Below are positions 46,863 to 56,684 of a stretch of 64,000 nucleotides of DNA, piece by piece (the first letter of the stretch is position 1; every line of letters starts with the position of its first letter). The stretch covers positions 9,571,215 to 9,635,214 of the forward strand of contig OX637346.1 of the NCBI GenBank assembly GCA_951799405.1, in the 5' to 3' direction. Below the pieces are notes generated by a model. The model was not told the DNA's origin and made no database searches. It saw only the letters and a program-made list of their open reading frames with translations. The stretch is from Agapetus fuscipes. Taxonomy: Eukaryota; Arthropoda; Insecta; Trichoptera; Glossosomatidae. The position numbers and the translations under genes were made by a program.

Positions 46863-47028
46863 AAACAAATTCTAATGAAACACTTTCTTTTCACAAGAGA
46901 TCAGTTTATTTTAATTAATATAACATACGTTTTCGATCTTGTCGATCATTTCCAGGTAAGTTCGTTTTATTAATTAAAATAAACTGATCTCTTGTGAAAA
47001 GGAACGGTGTTTAATTAGAATTGGTTTC
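46863..47028. mobile_element. Foldback element, about 60-bp arms
   Basis: Arms about 46863-46925 and 46965-47028 match through CTTTTCACAAGAGATCAGTT. The loop on the minus strand reads GGAAATGATCGACAAGATCG then AAAACG. This has the same layout as the GAAGATG-stem-CGAAAATG loop of other members, but with a different stem (GATC/GATC). Confidence 0.7.
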
Positions 47029-47109
47029 TAAAAAATATGGTAAAAAATAAATCAAAATGAATTTTCAATGTTCATATAAAAACCATAAAAAGTAAAAAAG
47101 CCATTTTTT

Positions 47110-47330
47110 TAAAAGAAATCCTGTGCAGGAGACTTCATAGATTTCAGAGACTCTAGAGGTCTATGCCACTTGTTGTAGTGCCACAGAGGTGTTGTTAACA
47201 AGCTTGGTCGTCGCTACAAAGCGCCAGTACTCAAGCAAGACCCAGTTGCTCTAAGGCTGGATGGACCTTTTAGAGACCGGTCTTTGGTAAAGGTTTTATG
47301 AATTTTTCAACCCAGCGAAGAGCATATTTG
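47110..47330 (-). mobile_element. SINE-C partial with repeat D end
   Basis: Inverted SINE-C body (TACAAAGCGCCAGTACTCAA, AGACCCAGTTGCTCTAAGGC, GACCGGTCTTTGGTAAAGG) joined to repeat D sequence (GTAGTGCCACAGAGGTGTTG). Confidence 0.65.
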
Positions 47331-47369
47331 AAAATATAAATGGTAAGCTTTTTGAGCTCCGCTGCTCAA

Positions 47370-47480
47370 ATTTCAAACCTCAAATGAACATAAAAGTTGC
47401 AACTCTTATCAACCTTTCTTGGAAAACATGGGGGGCATTGACCAATTTTTACAATACAGGTCATCAGTGTCTTACATCTG
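47370..47480 (-). repeat. Rep-A fragment
   Basis: AACCTCAAATGAACATAAAA, GTTGCAACTCTTATCAACC and GGGGGCATTGACCAATTTTT; diverged. Confidence 0.6.
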
Positions 47481-47517
47481 GTGTTTTCTGTATTCACTTG
47501 TTAAATAAAATTCTACT

Positions 47518-47805
47518 TGAACCGTCCGTAGTCTAGAGGAAACGCTTTGTACTTGCCAATGGAAGGTCGTGAGTTCAAATCCCAGCGGAGCACGAAAAAT
47601 AAACCATTTATAGTTTCCAATATGCTCTCGCTGGTTGAAAAAAATCCTTTACCAAAGACCGGGCGCCAAATGTTCATCCAGCCTTACAGCAACTGGGTCT
47701 TTTTTGAGAATTGGCGCTTTATATGGCGACGACCAAGCTCGCACAGGGCTCTTGAAGTGTGGTTCACACAAAAACAGCGCTCAACAAAATAATCATCGCA
47801 ATAAT
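47518..47805 (+). mobile_element. SINE-C, full-length copy
   Basis: The head CCGTCCGTAGTCTAGAGGAA and GGTCGTGAGTTCAAATCCCA gives A and B boxes of a tRNA-derived SINE. The body runs through ACCAAAGACCGGGCGCCAAA and GAATTGGCGCTTTATATGGC. The 3' end (GGGCTCTTGAAGTGTGGTTC, ACACAAAAACAGCGCTC) matches the LINE-beta tail. It is made by pol III and probably mobilised by LINE-beta. Confidence 0.85.
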
Positions 47806-48414
47806 ATTATTATTATACTTCAAATATCTACAAATGTTCAAGTAGGGGATGATACAAAGGATCCCACTCACACGACGCTCATCAATAACTCAAAAAGCTT
47901 TCATGAAGATCTATGACGCAATCGTGTGTGCCGTCTCTCTCATTTGAGGATTCAATCGCCGTCAGGGACTGCGGGTGCGAGTGGGACGGAGATGTCGACA
48001 TAAAGCCGAGAGTCGTTTGCTGGAGACGTCCTTTCTTTTCACTGAAGATGTGTCACTTGCGACTCGAACTGTGACGAGGTTGCAAATGACGCCGTGACAA
48101 TATAAATCAACACGCTTTCTATGGAAAATATCATGTGTTAATGCTCCCAATACATGCTGTACAAAATGTATGAGATATATTTATGATTATTACGATTTAA
48201 AAAAAAAAAATCGTGAAGAGGAATACCATTCACCACCCTATAGAAAATTTTATGTTAAGCACTCTTAAAACATAAAAGAAAAAATGCAAAGTATTACAAA
48301 TATTTTTAGGATTGAAGGTGTAAAAAATAATAAATATACCAATTTCAGAAAAGCATATTATGTTCTTCTAAGCTTGTTGTGATTATTTGGATGGTAGCTT
48401 TACATTGGATTGTA
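47806..48414. other. Non-coding stretch
   Basis: A GC-richer block at 47930-48110 looks single copy. No gene recognised. Confidence 0.35.
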
Positions 48415-48660
48415 TGCTTTGACTAATAGGTCTGAATGAGGCTGACTTCTCATTTTGTGAAAACTTGGTTTGACTTTTCCAATACCACCACGGTTTCAGG
48501 AAAAGGCGGCAGGAGTTGCGAAGTTTGTGTTCATATGAGGTTTGCTTTATTTTGTATGTACACGTGCAGCACTTTATTTACATGTGTATGTTTGTAGGAA
48601 TACATTAAATATGAGCCTTAAATGTCAATAAACATTTGCAACTTAGATTATAGATCAGAC
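48415..48660 (+). repeat. Rep-A copy
   Basis: Diverged plus-strand copy: TTTGACTAATAGGTCTGAAT, CGGCAGGAGTTGCG, CATTTGCAACTTAGATTATA. Confidence 0.75.
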
Positions 48661-49609
48661 GTACCTGTATCTAAAAGGGAGAATAATTTTAAAGGACGTT
48701 AAAAAGATTCTTATTTCTTAAGATTTGGTTAAGTAATTCGTTGATTTTGCTTTTGCAGTCAATTTTTGTGTTCGTAGATGATGTATGGCGTAGACCACAT
48801 TGAAAAGTACCGTTTTTAGTAATTACAAAATAGCGTTTTAACAATCCAGAAAAACTTACCAAAACTATATCAAGTATTTTTTTTTTAAATTTCTTTTTTT
48901 ACGTATTGCATAACTGAAATAAAGTATAAAACGAAAACCTGGAAGCAGACCACGCTACATAACATTCTTGTCATTCAGCGCCTCTTCCAACGGGTGCAAT
49001 CTTTTCAGTCGTCGGGGCAGCTCATTAAAAGCAGTGGACATATCTTTAATTCTGAATGACTTCACTTTTTACGAGTGTGTGCGCATTGCCCTCCCCCCCC
49101 TCCCATCTCAAAGTATTCAACCTTACAACCCCGCACTATACCCAAAGTATAAAACACAATGTTAAAACTCAATCATAGCGTTTACGCAAAGAAAACGTAG
49201 CAAATAAATCAGCGTCTCTACTGATTGTTTCAGCTTTCATGCATTTTCAGGGAAACGCTATGGCTTCAGTTTAAATGTTTTTTTTTGCACTTGGGGTAGT
49301 GGGTAAGAAGCAGAGCGTCCCGGGAAAATGTTTTCATTAAAAAATGAGCACCTACTCATCCCCAAACAAAAGGGTTCGCTCCCGAGCGCGCGGCACAAGA
49401 GACTTTAATTAAAATACGTCTACATTATTATGGCCGGTGTATTATTATGAATTTTGAAAGAACAAAAGATTATAATGAGAAGGTTCGGTGCGAAATGGAT
49501 GAAAGGAATGTGAGTTTCCAATTACGATTATGTTGATGCACTAAAAATCTTAACAATATTGTAAAGTGAACTATTACAAAAATATTTTTTTAATTCAGTG
49601 CAGACGCAA
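48661..49609. other. Non-coding stretch with palindromic MITE
   Basis: 49133-49310 is a good copy of the CCCCAAGTATA MITE (TACCCAAAGTATAAAACA ... TTGCACTTGGGGTA), with inner arms AACTCAATCATAGCGTTTAC and GGGAAACGCTATGGCTTCAG. TA on both sides could be its target site. The remainder is unassigned. Confidence 0.6.
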
Positions 49610-49880
49610 AAAAAAAAAACGCAACTAAGCTACACGTATGGTGTAACTTCTTGCCTGTGTTTCTCCGAAGGGGTCGCATGTGGCGCTTCGGGACCTATTT
49701 ATTTTTACAGGTAAGGGGGCCGGCCTCACACCAACCACTTTCATTTGAAGTGGGAGAGTAGAGATTCTTACATTTTGCAAAATCTCCTAATGAAATCCTG
49801 CACTTTAACCGAAGTATTAAGCCTAAGGCTGGCTTCTCAGTAAAAATAAATAGGTTCCACTCGCCACATGCGAAACATTA
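49610..49880 (-). mobile_element. SINE-B 3' part plus inverted scrap
   Basis: Inverted SINE-B end: AACGCAACTAAGCTACACGT, GAAGGGGTCGCATGTGGCG, TTTTTACAGGTAAGGGGGCC. A plus-strand scrap TAGGTTCCACTCGCCACATG follows at 49848-49870. Confidence 0.7.
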
Positions 49881-50395
49881 ACTTTTTTGAAGATTGATGA
49901 TTTGACGTTTTCTTATGGACAGACTTTTCAAATTTCTACGTCGCCTACAATCCTTCTAAAAATGAAGACAAAAATTGAAATGTGTGATTCATCACATCTA
50001 TAATTTGATGACCTAACAGTTAACAGAAAAGTATGATATACTATAGTTAGGGGGAAATATGGGTACATTTTAATAAGAGACACAGTTATGCTTAATGTGT
50101 GATGACATTAACACAAGGATGTTTAATCATATTTAGTTATGTGATTAGTTGCCTGACGTGATGTGATGTTATGTGATGTGATGTTATGCTATGTGATGTC
50201 GTGTGATGTGATGTGATGCAGTGTGGACCGTCACATCAGCGTCTTGTCGCCAGGAAACACATTATTATTGTACAAGGGATCACGGTACTACTACACAAAA
50301 CACGCGTGATACAAGGCACGCACTTGGAAGTTACACAGAAAATCACCATGTTCATTGGATCCTGGTGCAATGGGGTTTGAATTCAATAAACAGAG
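49881..50395. other. Non-coding stretch with GTGATG microsatellite
   Basis: 50156-50220 is an imperfect run of TGTGATG/TTATGTGATG. No gene; an ORF that starts here (50221-50604) runs into Rep-A. Confidence 0.6.
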
Positions 50396-50399
50396 ATCA

Positions 50400-50625
50400 T
50401 CTGAAAAATGAGGCTGAACACACATATTGTAAAAAAGTGTTAAAATTGCCAATCTCATACTTGTTGAGGGTAGGGTGGCAAGATTTGCTAGGTTTATGTT
50501 CATTTGAGTTTTATTTTGTATGCAGCATGAATAAGCGCAAACTTACACACGTGTCTGCTTTTGGGATATTGATATCTTGTGAATACTTATACAAGATGTC
50601 TTAGTCACGGAGATTATAGATATAT
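50400..50625 (+). repeat. Rep-A copy, diverged
   Basis: ATGAGGCTGAACACACATAT, GGTGGCAAGATTTGCTAGGT, AAGCGCAAACTTACACACGT. Confidence 0.7.
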
Positions 50626-50654
50626 CTATATAAGGATAATTTATTTTAATGTAC

Positions 50655-50860
50655 ACATAATTAAAGAGCGCCGTTTTTGTGTGTGTCACACCTCAAGGGC
50701 CCTCTCAAATCACGGATAAGATTTCTTGTAAAGATGTGTCTTTAGTGCTCCTTTAAAGACACCAACAGTCTTTGCCTTCCTCACATTAGGTGGCAGTCTG
50801 TTCCACTCCATTGGTCCCGCAAACCGGAAAGCACGGTCCAGATAGTGTCTGCATTCATTT
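50655..50860 (-). mobile_element. LINE-beta C-terminus and 3' tail
   Basis: The minus strand reads DRAFRFAGPMEWNRLPPNVR, then KAKTVGVFKGALKTHLYKKS, YP and a stop, with no break. The tail holds GGGCCCTTGAGGTGTGACAC and ACAAAAACGGCGCTC. This is the C-terminus of a CR1/L2-like LINE protein and the best reference here for the tail shared with SINE-C. 5'-truncated. Confidence 0.85.
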
Positions 50861-50889
50861 TATTAAATGAAAATGTTATTTGTTGTGTA

Positions 50890-51118
50890 TGTTCCTTGAC
50901 TTATAGGTAGAAATTAGTTCACTTTGCCATGTCACCCCTGTTTTAGGGAAGGTCAGCAGGAGTTGCAGGGTGTATGTCTATTGAGATTTGTTTTGTATGT
51001 TGTAGGTTCGCATGCGACATGCGCAAGCGCGAACTTGTACGTGTCTGCTTGTCAGAATGAATGTAATGTGAACCCCCAATGTTACATATCTTTGCAACTT
51101 AGATTAGGTTAGATAAGT
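50890..51118 (+). repeat. Rep-A copy
   Basis: CTTGACTTATAGGTAGAAAT, TGTCACCCCTGTTTTAGGGA, tail GCAACTTAGATTAGGTTAGA. It has a small internal deletion compared with full-length copies. Confidence 0.85.
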
Positions 51119-51202
51119 TTAGATCTCCTGCAGGTTTCTAAGTCAAATCATATCATTCTCTAACAAACTATTATGTCCTGAGTTAAACTCGTTTCGACCT
51201 CT

Positions 51203-51496
51203 ACAGGGGCCGTCCATAAATTACGTCATCGACTTTTACCGATTTTCGACCCCCCCCCCCTTACAATCATCCTATAGCCATTATCTAATGACCCCTTCCC
51301 CCTCTTGCTGTAATAATGGATGAGCTTTATAATTAATAATGTTATATATCTTACATAACATTATGTATATTTTGTAGAAATTGGTATTTACAAGAACGAC
51401 GTCACTTTTGGTACTCGTACGTCATTTGCCATCATCCGCAGACCAGACTCCTCCCCCCCCTTAATTCGAATGACGTAATATATGGACGGCCCCACA
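51203..51496. mobile_element. MITE with GGGGCCGTCCAT ends
   Basis: 51206-51493 begins GGGGCCGTCCATAAATTACG and ends in the inverse (TGACGTAATATATGGACGGC then CCC). ACA flanks both sides, a possible 3-bp target duplication. C-tracts (51251-51261, 51454-51461) lie near both ends. There is no transposase. The superfamily is uncertain; the 3-bp site and G-rich ends would suit PIF/Harbinger. Confidence 0.75.
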
Positions 51497-52535
51497 AACA
51501 AAAATGCAATAAAACGATAAAAATAATAAAGAAATCTCTTGTAACAATGAACCAAAAATTTCAGTTGAAAGTCATACATATACTGCGTCCGCCTCTGCAC
51601 TTTCTGCCGAGATGAAACCTTTGATAGCGATGGACGCTTTGTGAGTATTAGGGCGTGTGCTCGGTTTGCTGAGGGGGCAGAGGTCTGTCCGAGGGGGGAG
51701 GGTAAGTACGCCGTGTAAGGGATGATGGCGGCATAACAAACCTTTAGCCGCTTCGGGATTAATTGTCTAACGTTTGACGCTATCCGTACATAACGGTTTA
51801 TCCGGCCCCGTATTCGGCTTAAGATACCAGAAGTGTGTCATGTATTTGGTGATGAATTTATATGGAAGATTTATTCATGCACAAATATAAAAATAATAAT
51901 TATAACTTTTAAAAATATATTCATAAAAATGTTTTAGAGAAGTTTAACATAATTATGTAAGAAAATAATAAATGTGCCTGAACTAGGAAAACCTGTGTTT
52001 CAGGCGTGGAGAGCTTCTATACAACATATCTTTATAAGTTTATAATCATAATGATCCAAAAAAATACTTCTTAACATAACATTTTTACATGTCTCTGAAC
52101 AATGATTAATTAAAATTTTGAAATAAATGTTTTTTTTTATCTTAATAAGAAAATAAGAGAATAATAACACATGTGCCTGAACTAGGAAATCCTGTATCTC
52201 AGACGTGGAAAGCTTGTGAACAATATGTATTTAAATAATCATTATTACAGTTATTCATACTTAAATATTTATATATGAAAATAAATTTGTAAATAGGAAT
52301 GCAATTCACCAACCTATTTTGCCTGGCCAGTTACCTTGATGCGAAAGAAGAAGCTTTTGTGCATGCAATGGTATCTGTTGAAACAGGGTCCAAGTTATGG
52401 TCAAAGAGCAAGGTGTGATTTGAACCAACGTTTTTGTATGTCAAATTCGCTAGTCAAGAATAACGACTTGTCAAATCACCGACTATATAATTGGTGCCGA
52501 ATTTGTGTATCTATTTATTTATTTATATGTAAAGA
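51497..52535. other. Non-coding stretch with GC-rich island
   Basis: 51600-51840 is GC-richer and looks single copy. Two related AT-rich blocks (AGAAAATAATAAATGTGCCTGAACTAGGAA near 51960 and 52150) form a diverged tandem pair. No gene. Confidence 0.4.
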
Positions 52536-52539
52536 TTCA

Positions 52540-52800
52540 CTTAAGACCTTTATTTAATGCATGACCACAAGCAACCACGTGTTTGCATATAAGAGATTTA
52601 AAAAAAAAACGTGATAAAAGAGCACCATTTTTGTATGTTGACCCTTTAAATCATGAAAGAGACCCTTTAAAAAGTTGAGTCTACGCACGCCCCAAAATTT
52701 ACAATAGATTCTGCCTTCCCAATCTGTGCTTACACATGATGCATGTGTACTAAAATAAAACTCAACTTTCACCAACTATCCCAGACACCGAGAAAACTAA
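52540..52800 (-). repeat. Rep-A copy, interrupted
   Basis: 3' part TTAATGCATGACCACAAGCA and 5' part CTTACACATGATGCATGTGT are separated by about 120 bp of other sequence, including an ATTTTTGTATGTTGACCC segment like a LINE-beta tail. Confidence 0.5.
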
Positions 52801-53319
52801 AGGTTGGCTCATACAATATACTTTGTTGTTTTTTTGTGTATTTAAATATATATATTATTGTTCTCAATCCAGCTTTACAATGTTGTTGTCTATAAAATAT
52901 GTGTCGAGCTCATTGAGTTTTCACAATCGCAAAGAGATACTTAATTTTGAATGAGGAAATGTAATGTAGGTGTTATAACATGTATCATACGTGGATGTTA
53001 TGTTAAATACGTCGACCTACATTTTAAAAAGTACAAAGACACGAAGATCACCGCTTCTTTATCGATTTCAATAAAAGCTCTTCCGGCAGACAATTTCCAC
53101 GTAATCGTAGGCGTAATACGCGGAGGAGACTGTCGCTGAATTTCATTTCTCACATCAGAAATTCGATAAGCGATATCTCCTTTGTAATGTAAATTTCCAT
53201 TGAATTTGCGATATTCATCTCATACTTTCATTATATCGGCACACGTCCCATACGAGCAGACTGATGGCAATAAGGACCAAGTCACGACCCAAGGGATCCA
53301 CCAAACTTGGTCAGTACCT

Positions 53320-53376
53320 AACCCAAGTATAAAGCTGCACGTTCAAACTAGATCACAGCGTTTGCTCTATCTAATC
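53320..53376 (+). repeat. Palindromic MITE half
   Basis: ACCCAAGTATAAAGCTGCAC and GATCACAGCGTTTGC; cut by the hAT-like element at 53377. Confidence 0.5.
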
Positions 53377-53631
53377 CAGAGGTACCCATACGGTCGATCG
53401 CGGGAGCGTTTAAGGTCGATCGCCGAGGATAGCTAAAATTTCAGTGATCGACCTTAAAACTGATTTGACATTTTGCACTCAATGTAATTTTACTTATGCT
53501 TATTTTTTTCTTAATAAATATTTAACCATTTTGAATTATGAGTTATATTTGTTGGGCTAAACCATAGATAACGTATGTGGGCTAAACAGTTAAAATGTCG
53601 ATCTCTTCAAGAAAAAGTATGGGTACGCCTG
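53377..53631. mobile_element. hAT-like MITE, 255 bp
   Basis: Ends are CAGAGGTACCCATACGGTCG and the inverse form GTATGGGTACGCCTG. Flanking ATCTAATC (53369-53376) and CTCTAATC (53632-53639) match at 7 of 8 bases, the 8-bp duplication expected for hAT. GTCGATC motifs repeat inside. No transposase. Confidence 0.75.
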
Positions 53632-53652
53632 CTCTAATCTAATCTAATCTAT

Positions 53653-53757
53653 ACAATTTTAAAAAAAATAATAAAAAAACTTTGTTTTCATTCACTTGTG
53701 ACTCTAAGTCACAAGTGAATGAAAACAAAGTTTTTTAATATATTTTTTTAAAATTGT
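53653..53757. repeat. Near-perfect hairpin, 51-bp arms, 3-base loop
   Basis: Arms 53653-53703 and 53707-53757 pair around CTA through CATTCACTTGTGACT and its inverse. The downstream sequence GATGAACTTTCACGAAGTTA resembles the GGACTTTCACTGTGTTA flank of the foldback family. Confidence 0.85.
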
Positions 53758-53819
53758 AAAGATGAACTTTCACGAAGTTACTGCAAAAAACCTAAATAAT
53801 ATAGTCTAATCTAAATCTT

Positions 53820-54025
53820 TTTAAATAATTAGTCTAATCTAAGTTGAAAAGATATGTTCCATTGGAGATTCACATTATATGCATCCTTACAAGCAGACAC
53901 GTACAAGTTCGCGCTTGCACATGCCGCATGTGAACCTATATAACATAAAAACCAAATCTCAAATGGACATACACCCTGCAACTCTTGCCGTCCTTCCCTG
54001 ATACAGGGGTGACATTGGCAAAGTG
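53820..54025 (-). repeat. Rep-A copy
   Basis: Minus-strand copy ending at the CACTTTGCCAATGTCACCCC block. It is followed immediately by a short plus-strand piece (CCCTGTTTCAGGGAAGGACA, 54026-54068), so the join is a head-to-head fold. Confidence 0.85.
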
Positions 54026-54068
54026 AACCCCTGTTTCAGGGAAGGACAACAAGAGTTGCAGGGTGTAA

Positions 54069-54544
54069 AATGTTTTGTCTTTCAAGATCTTCTACAATTA
54101 AAACGCATATTTGATCTTTATGAAGAGCTTAAATTGCTTTTTATAGGATTACAGGATGATGTTTGGCCACTAGATCACAAGCTCAGAGCCGTACAGAGTG
54201 CAAGTGCGCTTAGTTCGGGATTAAAGACATGCTCGTTTTGGAGATGTTACAATTGAATAGTGCCCTTGCAGTGATTTATCACATAACGTCACTTTAAATA
54301 TTATCTTTTTTAGTATGTAATACACTGCAATATTTTCTTTCTCACTGAATTATTTAATGTGCAAAATGTCTCCTTTTATGCAGGCGCTTTGGTGTACCAG
54401 ATGATTCGATTTTGAATGATTTAGTTCTTTCTAGTAATTGTTGTACCTTCCGTAAAAATCTTTAGTATTCAAGATTTTTTGCTACCTTTTATGTTTATAT
54501 TATTTATTTTGCCTATTACTTGCATTATTTTATATCTAACTACT
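54069..54544. other. Non-coding stretch
   Basis: 54075-54255 reads open as FQDLLQLKRIFDLYEELKLL for about 60 codons after the Rep-A scrap. It may be a transposon fragment; not recognised. Confidence 0.35.
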
Positions 54545-54845
54545 CTTACACTAGTAGGTTATCCCCGAAGGGTCGCATGTGGCGAGTTGAACCTTTTTAT
54601 TTTTACAGGTAAGGGGGCCGGCCTTACGCCAACCACTTCAGTGAAGTGGGGGGTTTCCCAGCTCCCGAGAGGGCTGGTACTCATTTTTTGTGGAGGCTGA
54701 GTAAACCTTGCCGGTATTTTGTTTTGGGGTTTGAAATAAACACCGAAACGGGAAATCATTCACCCTCGGTGGGATTCGAACCCGAGCTCACGGCATGGAA
54801 TGCAAGCACTCTACCAACTGAGCTATCGACCGGACTGGTAAGGAT
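54545..54845 (-). mobile_element. SINE-B, full-length copy
   Basis: The minus strand starts GTCCGGTCGATAGCTCAGTT (A box TAGCTCAGTTGGTAGAG) followed by GGTTCGAATCCCACC (B box), giving a clear tRNA-derived head of about 75 bp. The body follows to GCGACCCTTCGGGGATAACC. This is the best SINE-B reference in the window. The head lacks a full cloverleaf and is not a tRNA gene. Confidence 0.9.
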
Positions 54846-55689
54846 AATACAGGAGGAATAATAAATAAATAATAACCCAAACAGCGCCTCTAGTGTGCGA
54901 TTTAGATATTTTGGTAATCGCTTTGGTAAAGTTTGAACGTACCACATGGGATACAGATTCATACAGGGAGATTATTGGATTGTGTTACTACGTATTATTA
55001 TATTATTAATCCAACCTTTCTAACGACCTTTAGGATACGGTCGTTTCCCGATCGTGAAATATTCATGTTAACATTCCAGGAAATGAGACACTTCGATGAG
55101 CAATTATTTTAATAAAGTTAATTTCAGGACGAATAGGTTAAGCGCGTTTATTAATTTAGATTATTTAACTTTTTCGGTCTTAATCAATTAGATGGATTGA
55201 AGTTATTACCAAAGTTAAACACGTCTTTTTGAATAAGGAAAAGTCGACCGATTAAAAGACAACTAACTATTTTTATCAAATTAAACGAATTAAGAATAAA
55301 ATAAATAGTTAAAATCATTGTCACATGAATGGCTGGGAATGTTTGATTATTAATTAGTAGGTATTATTAGTGGATCTTAAAGTGGAAAATAATTATGGCC
55401 GCTTAGAAGAAGATGAGACAGTGTGGGTGTGTGAAGCTTTCTAGCATGATACCTACTCAAACTTACAAAGTGTATGTGGAATAATGTAGACACGCTAAAA
55501 TTGGCTCAAGATTAATTTTTAGTGCTAGTATATAAGACGATCTGGCGAAGAGCAAGAGGAGGTGTAAACAAATTGTGTACCAAATCCAAAATAAATAAAA
55601 TGTAAAAGTGACTTTTTTCGGGAAGATTTTTGCATGTTATTTTTAATATGTTCTTTACTGTTTAATATAAAAGTAATATCTATACAAGC
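54846..55689. other. Non-coding stretch with MITE scrap
   Basis: 54870-54945 holds AACCCAAACAGCGCCTCTAG and GGTAATCGCTTTGGTAAAGT, half of the palindromic MITE. The rest is AT-rich and unassigned. Confidence 0.45.
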
Positions 55690-55694
55690 ACAAT

Positions 55695-55885
55695 ATCAAT
55701 GTACTGTAACTGTAACTCTGTCGCCATTCCGCTAGGGGTGGCCAGAGCCTCTGCAGAGCTACCTCCATTTTTTCCTATCCTTACATACCTCTTGGAATTC
55801 ATTCATATTCATCACCTTTTTCATGCATTTTCTTCTTTTACGCTCACTTTGTATATCCATTCTTTCACATTCTCCTCAATCTGAT
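55695..55885 (-). mobile_element. LINE-alpha 3' end
   Basis: Inverted copy: TACTGTAACTGTAACTCTGT, CGCCATTCCGCTAGGGGTGG, CCAGAGCCTCTGCAGAG. Confidence 0.8.
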
Positions 55886-56444
55886 CACTCCGATCTTTAG
55901 AAACATATTTTTGTCTTAAATAACCTTTGTTTTAAATCCAGCAAAACCAAATAAGGGAAAAAGGTTGTCTTAATGACAGCGTTAAAATGTATTTTTGTTT
56001 TAATTTTTGTATGATATTGAAAATTGTAACAAAAAATTTAAAGCGTTGCTAAGAATCGTAAACCCATGTTATCAGAAAAGCTATAAAATCTTGATACATT
56101 TCAGCAGCGCTACAAAATGCCTTCTTTTGTTGCTTTATTGGGATAAAGTTGAACACTTTTTTATAGCGCGTTTTTTTTTGTGTTTCACCACCCATTGTCT
56201 TATACAACCAAAGTTTTATTTTGTAAATCTACGGACTCCCTTGAGATTTCTTTTTCAATGGCCGCACATTCGAAAAATACTTCGGTTGGATGAAGTCACA
56301 GGTTAACGCCACGGTGAACTAAAAATTCAATTCTAGATAATCAGGGATTTTATTTTTATTGTACACCATTCTATAATACCCTTACAGTGAAATGCAATGA
56401 AAGTCCACCTACGTTATGTATTTTATGTATCGAATTATAACTGT
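55886..56444. other. Non-coding stretch
   Basis: A 99-codon ORF at 56007-56306 has no recognisable motif. Nothing else is identified. Confidence 0.3.
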
Positions 56445-56446
56445 AC

Positions 56447-56684
56447 CCTTAGTACGAGTTGCAAAACTTGAGAAAAGTAAAGTTTGCGAAAAATATTAAA
56501 GAGTGATTTCTCCCAAAATCTGCCGTTTTTGTTTCTTACACTTTATGGTCTTAGCAAAAGAGTTACAGTTAAAAAGAAAAGTTTACAACAAACAAAAACG
56601 GCAGATTTTGGGGGAAATCACTCTTTAACAATTGCCGTAAACTTTACATTTCTCAAGTTTTGCAACTAGTACTAAGGGTACTGG
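56447..56684. mobile_element. Foldback MITE with about 90-bp arms
   Basis: Arms run from GTACCCTTAGTACGAGTTGC inward to AAAATCTGCCGTTTTTGTTT and back. The middle (TTACACTTTATGGTCTTAGC) and the inner arm also occur inside the 9-bp-TSD MITE at 35949-36407, so the two are related or one captured part of the other. Confidence 0.75.

Noticed and set aside
54780..54845. Possible tRNA gene
   Set aside because: It has A and B boxes but is the head of SINE-B, continues into the SINE body, and lacks a full cloverleaf. The same applies to 19362 and 20583.
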